From: Schoenoplectus triqueter
Taxonomy: Eukaryota > Streptophyta > Magnoliopsida > Poales > Cyperaceae
NCBI GenBank assembly: GCA_964058805.1
Contig: CAXKVV010000954.1
Span: 1-39,950 of the forward strand
Direction: 5' to 3'
DNA length: 39,950 bases
Shown: in pieces, positions 33,675-39,950 of the stretch
Layout: every line of letters starts with the position of its first letter
Position numbering within the stretch: position 1 is the stretch's first letter
Program-made: the position numbers and the translations under genes
Notes under the pieces: generated by a model
What the model was told of the DNA's origin: nothing
Database searches by the model: none
What the model saw: only the letters and a program-made list of their open reading frames with translations

Positions 33675-34008
33675 TGAGCACGTCGCTCCATTCAGTTAAC
33701 ACCTCCTGATGTTCTGTGGCAAAACATCAAGCAACATTACTTGTACTTGCGAATGTAATCACATTTTCACAAACAGATTAAAGTGAACTAGTGCAGTCAC
33801 ACGGACCTCACCACATTAGTTGCCATATAGAAACCGAAATCTCTAACTGTCGTTGCTCTTTACTCAACCTTTATTTATATACTCCATCTTTACCACTTCA
33901 TGAGAGGCAAACCCAGAGATGCAGTTCCCTTCCATTTCAATTTGTTCTTGATTCTTGAAGCACGAGGAAGAAGTCAAGAACCAGAAAATCAAACCCCATT
34001 GAAACACA
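33675..34008 (+). promoter_or_regulatory. Promoter and leader of the membrane-protein gene
   Basis: A TATA box (TATTTATATAC) at about 33872-33882 lies some 130 bases before the ATG, which suggests a leader of about 100 bases. Two short upstream ATGs (33900 and 33919) precede the main start. Confidence 0.5.
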
Positions 34009-34713
34009 ATGCAACCTATCAGGAGATGGAACGAGCGGCGTTCATGGGGGGCCAGGCGTCTCTTTCAGCTTAGGCACTCGAACCCATCATTCTGGTTCAT
34101 CCTCATCTTGTGGGTCATCACCGGCTACAGGTCTCTCATTGCTTACCAGCAGTTGTCACAAGAACTGAGGCCTGATAACCTGCTATGCTCCAGCTCAAGC
34201 ACATGCCTCCACATCCAAATCCCTCTCCACCTCGCACTCCTTGGTCACTTCCTATCCCTTTACATGCTTTACGAGATCATAACCATGATATTCTGGCCGG
34301 TTGATTACGTGGGGGAAGACATTTTGATGTCGGCTGTGGTGCTTAATGACTGGTACAGGTGGACCAGTCTCATGATTGTGATTCCTTCATTCCTGGTACT
34401 TGTTTGTATGGGCCACTATGACAATATTGTACCATGGATTTCAGGTCTCTATGCGGCTTGTCGGGCTGGTATGTTAGTTGCGTGCTTCATTCTGATGATG
34501 AATTGGTGGACTGCTATAGTTGCGAAAGAGAAGGACGAACAGCCTGTTGGTCAACAACCAAACTGGTGTCTGCACAAACGCAGGTCAAATCTTGAGCTAT
34601 CAGGATCTACTGAGTTAGGATCCAATTCAGGACAGCCTGATAAGGAACCATATGAGTCTTCTAAGGAGTCGGGAGAGCCTGATAAGGAATCAGATGAGAC
34701 TCATTCTGACTGA
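34009..34713 (+). CDS. Uncharacterised four-segment membrane protein, 234 residues
   Basis: An intronless open frame of 705 bases with clear coding character and a TATA box upstream. I do not recognise the family. The N-terminus is basic (IRRWNERRSWGARR). Hydrophobic segments lie at about 28-46, 69-94, 116-135 and 143-165, with conserved-looking aromatic residues (FWPVDYVGED, MNWWTAIV). There is no cleavable signal peptide. The last about 55 residues are hydrophilic, Ser/Glu-rich, with PDKEP/PDKES twice. The topology suggests an integral membrane protein with a cytosolic acidic tail; the membrane and function are unknown. It is convergent with GPC1. Confidence 0.8.
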   Translation: MQPIRRWNERRSWGARRLFQLRHSNPSFWFILILWVITGYRSLIAYQQLSQELRPDNLLCSSSSTCLHIQIPLHLALLGHFLSLYMLYEIITMIFWPVDYVGEDILMSAVVLNDWYRWTSLMIVIPSFLVLVCMGHYDNIVPWISGLYAACRAGMLVACFILMMNWWTAIVAKEKDEQPVGQQPNWCLHKRRSNLELSGSTELGSNSGQPDKEPYESSKESGEPDKESDETHSD

Positions 34714-34900
34714 GTTTGATATTGCATTGGGTCTGTCTGTTATCAGTATAGGGTGAGTTCAATGACAGATTGGATGGGATACATGGATGCACCTTGTTCT
34801 TTTGTTTTCTTGACTCTTGTTTCTGTCTTGATTGACAGATGGTGGTTTGAAGGATCGTATTAGTGTTTCTAAGTTTTTTCCTTTTATTCATTCTGTTTCT

Positions 34901-34991
34901 ATCTTCTTTCTTTCTTTCTTTTTTTCTCTCTCTCTTTCTCTCTTTCTTTCTTTCTTTTTTTCTCTCTCTTTCTTTCTTTCTTTTCTTTTTT
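34901..34991. repeat. CT/CTTT microsatellite
   Basis: About 90 bases of pure pyrimidine made of CTTT, CT and T runs, just 3' of the membrane-protein gene. The open frames on both strands here are artefacts (poly Ser/Phe/Leu or Lys/Glu/Arg). Confidence 0.9.
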
Positions 34992-35072
34992 GCTTTGCTG
35001 GGATAAATATTGATGAACTAGCAGTGTTGTGCCACTGTGATTTGATAACACTGGATGTAAAGTGACCCTTTT

Positions 35073-35115
35073 CTGTTTTGCAATCCTATTTCTTTGTAAT
35101 AGGATTGCAAAACAG
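35073..35115. terminator. 18-bp perfect hairpin between convergent genes
   Basis: CTGTTTTGCAATCCTATT (35073-35090) is followed after 7 bases by its exact reverse complement (35098-35115). It lies between the 3' ends of the membrane-protein gene and GPC1. A role in 3'-end formation is only possible; it may instead be a tiny foldback repeat. Confidence 0.6.
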
Positions 35116-35607
35116 GACATCGAATGACAACAAGACATCTATTTTTGCCATATCATGAATGTTATCATAAGCAATTTTCAGGTCGTTTCTGCGTTTGTGG
35201 TTGACGAACTTCAGCAAGTAATTTTGTATGCAATTTCATGGTGTCATATATAGGAATGCAAGTTTTATAGTGTCATATATCATGAGATTCTCATTTCATA
35301 AAAGATAACTATAATTGCATGTGTCAGAAAATATTGGCAGAAAGCAAATCCAGTTTACTTTTTACAACGCAGTGAAATGAATACTAAAATACATTCGGTG
35401 GAAGAAATAAATTCAGAACTTAACACATCTTAGAAAACAGATTATTCTACAAGCGATGCTTCAGTTTCTTTTTTTTTTCCTATTTTCTTCTCTCTTTTAT
35501 CAAACAAAAATCAGGCGCCTAAGCACTTCAACATAATTCCAGCAAACATATGGATTCTATGGAGAAATAAAAAAAAAATCCCAAAATTCAAAGTCCAGGT
35601 AAAATAT

Positions 35608-38600
35608 CTACGAATTAATTTCTTCACATTCATTATTGTCAGCTTGCAGGACCGGCTCCTGTTGTATGGGCTTCATATCCACATTTTTCTTCTTCATTTT
35701 TACTGCCTGCTTAGGCATAACATCTAAAGTGAAGGTTCCACCATTCCATATTGTGGCTGCCACCTTAAAAATTTGGAAAACTATGTGTAACCAGTACGAG
35801 AGGAAAATTGGTACAGTAAGCGCCATGGTGGCAACAGTGAAGAGGCCCTGGAGTAAAATGTACATCAAAGGGCGGTTTTGATCACCTAGTAACCCGCTTA
35901 ATCTCCACCATATGTTGTTTGCCTTTTGAGCCTTCTTAGAGAGTTCCCTTATAGAGAATAAAATAAGTAAAACTTTAATAATATTATTTGAAAAAATATT
36001 TAAATGTGTATCAGACTTTATTCAGTAAATTTTATCCATTTCAAAACCTGGAAATTCTCCTATTGAGCAGTTTCATAGGGAAAAAAAAGAAGATTCTTGT
36101 CAAACTAAGCAATTACACAACACAACAAAACAATATGAACCACAAGAAACCTTGAAAAAAATGGAGAACTCAAACCAGAATGCATCCACACTCAACTGGT
36201 TGGCAATCTGCAGTCTACCAGTACTAACCGGCTAGAGCCCAAGAGTATCAAGTTGGTAAAATTAGTGGGTCACAATGTTAGATTTGGTAACTGGGCATGC
36301 AGCTCTAATCAACCAAAACCAAAAAGAAAAGGCTCAAGAAAGTAATATACAGAGATCGACCAAGTAGGTTTATCAGTGGAACTGCTACCAAACCCAATAC
36401 TAGAAATCGTTGACTTACGACATTGGATCCTGATTCCCATTCTTTGTTGTCACATCCAATAAGATCACTTACCGGTAAGAAGTCATGACTTCAGGATCCC
36501 GCAAAAGCCGCTGACGGCGCAGCACATTGACAATTAAGAAGTAGAGTAGTTGCCAGAGTGTATATGCAAAAAGTGGTACAAAGAAAAGCCAGGTCCATAT
36601 GTATGACTTATCTTCCATGTATGGCCAGTAAATCTTCGCTGCAGTGCCTTCTGGATGCATGGCTGCAAATGTCTGTGGGTCCCACCACCGGATTGTGAAG
36701 AATACAATACCTGTGCATTTGGGTTTTTGTAGATTATCGATACAAACGGTTGATTTGTAAAAGTACGAGTCAACAACAAAAGTGGCGGTGTGTACTGTAG
36801 CACTCCAGTATATAAAGTTGCCCAGGTTCTACTGCACCCACAAGCTAATACCATTCTAGCACTATAATGCAATTGTCTGAAAAACAATAAATTATCATTT
36901 CTAGGTATATAACTTATGTAAATACTAAATACCACCTGACTAAATTTGCATGTTCAAAAATCAAAACATGGAAAAAGGCTACTACACAGCATTTTACTGG
37001 GACAAATTCACATAAAAATTGAAAACAACATAACAGATAAGCACAGTCAAGTTTACCAGGCAAAAGATGGATGAGAACACTGACAAGCTTGTCAAGAGAA
37101 CTAAATACAAGACTGCATCTCCAGACAATTAATGCCCATGCCAGTGGTCCCTGATCAAATTTGAAATCTATCAGTCTGTAAATGTTAATAGCAGAGAAAA
37201 TACAGATAGAACAAAATTAGGTTCTTACCTCAGCAAAGGAGAAGCACACCATGAAGAGTTTTTCATTCTTTGGGTAGAAGAGAAGTGTTACTAGGAAGAT
37301 TGTATTTGCATAATAACAGAAATCCTGTGCAGAGTAAACAAATAAATATAAAGCAAAACATGGAAGTTAGATTATGTGTGTTGTGCAGACTCCAGAGCAA
37401 ACAAAAACACATAAATTGGATAATGCACACATGATTCATTGCATATACAATGTTAGAACACCAACACAAAAGAGGTTAAATTCCATCATATTTTGTCCAC
37501 TATGATCCATTTCTACCTGCACAATATTCAAAAGGATAGGAAAATCTTTTGCTAAAGAACAATCATATGTGAACAAATTATCCTTTTCTTTAATACTAGG
37601 AAAAGAACAAACATACAAATGACTCTCTAGCATATAATTGTTATATGACAAACACAATTTAATTAAATTTCGATTTTAATTAGGAATTGTATTATGCAGG
37701 AGAGCATATATTTAAAATAAAATGAAACAGCTTACCAGAAGGTAGTAGTGCCACTTTTTGTAACGATAGTATATCCATCTTAGAGGTACAAATATGACAT
37801 AGAAGAAGCAATACCAATACGGAATATCCTGCGGCCCTATGTATTAAATGAAACAAATGATTTTCAGTTTAGGAAGTAGCAACAAATGTTCTTTTAATTT
37901 AATAAATTAAGAGGATTGCAAAAATGGCATCATACTGGTACCCAGGACGAAACAAAATGCACCAAATCCCATAACGCCCAAAAAATGGGTCACCTGAAAA
38001 TTTGATAATCAACAATGCAGAAAATTGAATGCAAATCCAGCAACATTTAAAATAGGACTGAAGTCTTAAGCAGCATACAAACCTAAGTACCATTTTTAAA
38101 GAAAAAGAAAAGAATACGTTCTTATAAATCAACCATTAAGCTGGGAACTTTGTAAAATAAGTCACTACATCGTAACCTTAACAAAAAAATATGGAGAAAT
38201 CTCCAGGTATTTCTTCAGAGGAATAGAAGCCAGGGCTTCAGGCACGCAGGCACACATCAAAACACACACACACAGGGGCGGATCCACGATAACAACCAAG
38301 CGACGACACACTACAGTAGACATTGAATTTAACATAGCAAAAAAAAAACAACGGCACACTACGAATGTGCATCTGGCAGGCCCAAAAAAAATAACGCCAT
38401 CCCACAATCCAAGTTGAAATGAAGCGACAACACCTCTATATAAATTGTTCCCTAGTTCTCTCAGCCCAACAAAAATGTTAATACTATGACAGCTAAGTTT
38501 CAAAATGAAGCAACGGCACGGGCCTGGGCTTGCCCTCACATAGGCCCGCCCCTGCACACACAGGCACACATCAAAACACAAACACACAGGGTGCCCAATT

Positions 38601-39035
38601 GGAACTAGACTGTACAACCTGTACCAAACTCCGGCACCTATAGGTACATAACATGGTGCAACGAGCAAAATCTTATCAGTTATCACAGTATAGCAAAAGC
38701 ACTTAAATTGTGACTATGATAGGGCACAATACGACATGAGAGAATAGTAAACAAATACATAAAAAGGAACCTTGAAAATGGTCCTTTCATGCTTCTCTGC
38801 CTCAGAAGCGATCTTTGAAGCTTGTTTCGACAATATCTCCTTAGCTTGAACCCTCTAATCGATCCAAAAAAAAAACAGAAAAAGGAGCAAAATTAGTCCA
38901 ATATCTAAACCAAACTTGTAGAAAATAAAAAAGAATCTCCCCAAATCCTCTCCCAACCTTCGATCGATCCGACATCCTCTGCGTGACTCCGTTTCCCTCT
39001 GCGTTCAAAGCTGGCTCGGCCTCATTATCCGCCAT
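35608..39035 (-). CDS. GPC1: Glycerophosphocholine acyltransferase (DUF2838)
   Basis: Multi-pass membrane enzyme that transfers an acyl group from acyl-CoA to glycerophosphocholine, giving lyso-phosphatidylcholine; part of phosphatidylcholine turnover in the ER. Exons in gene order: 38958-39035, 38771-38854, 37936-37993, 37736-37836, 37229-37324, 37057-37150, 36473-36710, 35608-35947; 1089 bases, 362 residues plus stop, all in frame. The N-terminal about 54 residues are hydrophilic and charged. Membrane segments follow from [14 protein letters not shown] onward. Family hallmarks include [14 protein letters not shown] and [20 protein letters not shown] (about 74-112), FSFAEGPLAWAL near 136-146 and [17 protein letters not shown] (about 176-192). 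The C-terminal tail is Lys-rich, then acidic. Length is close to the plant DUF2838 proteins. The enzyme name follows published work on yeast and plant GPCAT; the catalytic residues are not assigned here. Confidence 0.92.
38273..38554. mobile_element. hAT-type MITE in a GPC1 intron
   Basis: A 282-base element with ends CAGGGGCGGATCCA and, at right inverted, CAGGGGCGGGCCTA. The flanks show an 8-base repeat CACACACA at 38265-38272 and 38555-38562, but the surroundings are a CA-rich microsatellite that is itself duplicated (CAGGCACACATCAAAACACA on both sides), so the target call is less certain. Same end family as 17175-17614. It lies in the largest GPC1 intron (37994-38770). A long minus-strand open frame across it (38165-38686) is intronic. 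Confidence 0.75.
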
Positions 39036-39540
39036 TTTTCTTTCCTTTCGCTTTATGAGACTAAAAATTTCACTGAATTTTTAATTGTTAAAATGTTCCA
39101 TCTTTGATCTTTCCCTCTCTTTTGCATTGACGACGCGTGTCCCGCGCGCGTGAATACAGAATTAAAAGATGGAAGGGTCTGGAACTGGAGAGGTCAGAGC
39201 CTCAGAGGTGGCGAATTCATCCCTATAAACATTCCGTGAAAATGGTGTACTAACTGGACCCCACAGAACCTGCAAAAGTACCAGTCCTGTCAGGTACACG
39301 GTGTAGGGGATGCCCGGTGCATCCAATAACCACCATCTTTGTCCGCAAGATTACGTACACGGCTCAAAAAAGTAAAAGTAAATAATAAAAAGAGTCACCA
39401 TTCAGTACTTGAATTCGCGTACAAGTCTAACCCGCGTCACCGTGCGGCGCTGCGTGAGAATAATCCGATTCGTGTTGAAATGTATTTTTGCAGTAATTTT
39501 AAAAAGGCTCCTTAAATTCAACTGCAAGTGGTATGACCGC
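39036..39540 (-). promoter_or_regulatory. Upstream region of GPC1
   Basis: Leader and promoter sequence with a GC-rich patch at about 39131-39150 (GACGACGCGTGTCCCGCGCG). This contains a CACGCG-type core when read toward the gene, a core bound by some plant bZIP/CAMTA factors. No clear TATA box. Function inferred. Confidence 0.35.
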
Positions 39541-39595
39541 AAATGAATAGAATTCAATTCAATTCATCGGTATTTGAGTTTGATTTGAAATTATT

Positions 39596-39639
39596 TTGAA
39601 CTAAATTAAATTCAAATTTGAACTAAATTAAACTCAAAC
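39596..39639. repeat. Two tandem 22-base units at the start of AT-rich repeat DNA
   Basis: TTGAACTAAATTAAATTCAA plus AT, then TTGAACTAAATTAAACTCAA plus AC. The sequence from about 39541 to the window end (39950) is AT-rich with GAACTCGAA/GAACCGAACTC motifs. It is probably a dispersed repeat cut by the edge; no gene seen. Confidence 0.6.
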
Positions 39640-39950
39640 TGAAATTGAATTCTAAATGAACTCAATTATTCTAATTTTTATATTATCATAAATTACTAGA
39701 GCTAAAATAATTAATATTTTATTAATTTTATATTAAAATTAAAAAATTAACTAATATTTATTAATGTAATAATAAATTAATGATATCTTATTAGTTTTAT
39801 AATAAATTAATTATGTTATTGCATATATTATTGCCAAAATAGTTAAAAATATATGCAAATAACTACATATCGAACTATTACGAATCGAACTCGAATTAGT
39901 TCATTAAAAAATTATTGAACCGAACTCAAATCAAACTAACAAAAATGTCT

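Noticed and set aside
34832..35138. Overlapping open frames on both strands 3' of the membrane-protein gene
   Set aside because: They are translations of a CT/CTTT microsatellite.
36534..36935. 133-codon minus-strand open frame
   Set aside because: It overlaps the real GPC1 exon 36473-36710 in another frame and continues into an intron.
38165..38686. 173-codon minus-strand open frame
   Set aside because: It lies in a GPC1 intron and crosses a hAT MITE and CA repeats. No domain, and the GPC1 exons splice across it in frame.

Overview
The window is nuclear DNA of a flowering plant, most likely a eudicot. Its genes are split by many short GT-AG introns, it is AT-rich, and it is full of short non-autonomous transposons. 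The proteins are of plant type: a class XI myosin, a WRKY factor, a urease accessory protein and a plant GPC acyltransferase. I cannot name the species.

Layout: (1) 1-9.4 kb, minus strand: the 5' two thirds (24 exons, 987 codons in the window) of a class XI myosin heavy chain. It contains the motor, six IQ motifs and the start of the coiled coil; the cargo-binding tail lies beyond the left edge. Its introns hold (TTG)n-tailed SINE/RTE-LINE 3' ends, trinucleotide arrays and a telomere-like stretch. (2) 9.4-26.9 kb: about 17 kb with no gene I can support. It holds a Tourist-like MITE, hAT-like MITEs, two relatives of an ATT-cored MITE, a Mutator-like foldback MITE nested in another copy of itself, and a short Helitron. 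(3) 26.94-28.19 kb, plus: a three-exon WRKY gene of the WRKYGKK (group IIc) type. (4) 28.74-32.13 kb, minus: urease accessory protein UreD, eight exons, tail-to-tail with the WRKY gene. (5) 32.38 kb, plus: a possible small gene of unknown function, head-to-head with UreD. A hAT-like insertion with a nested foldback element follows. (6) 34.0-34.7 kb, plus: an intronless gene for an unknown four-segment membrane protein. (7) 35.6-39.0 kb, minus: glycerophosphocholine acyltransferase GPC1 (DUF2838), eight exons. (8) The right end is a promoter followed by AT-rich repeat sequence.

The genes do not form a pathway; they are ordinary neighbours on a plant chromosome. Exon borders were found by eye from reading frame, GT-AG sites and family conservation. 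For the myosin segment, UreD, WRKY and GPC1 the joined exons keep frame throughout and add up to whole codons. I found no clearly new biological system. The most unusual structures are the self-nested foldback element, the palindrome that looks like its two ends fused, and possible alternative splice acceptors in the myosin and UreD genes.
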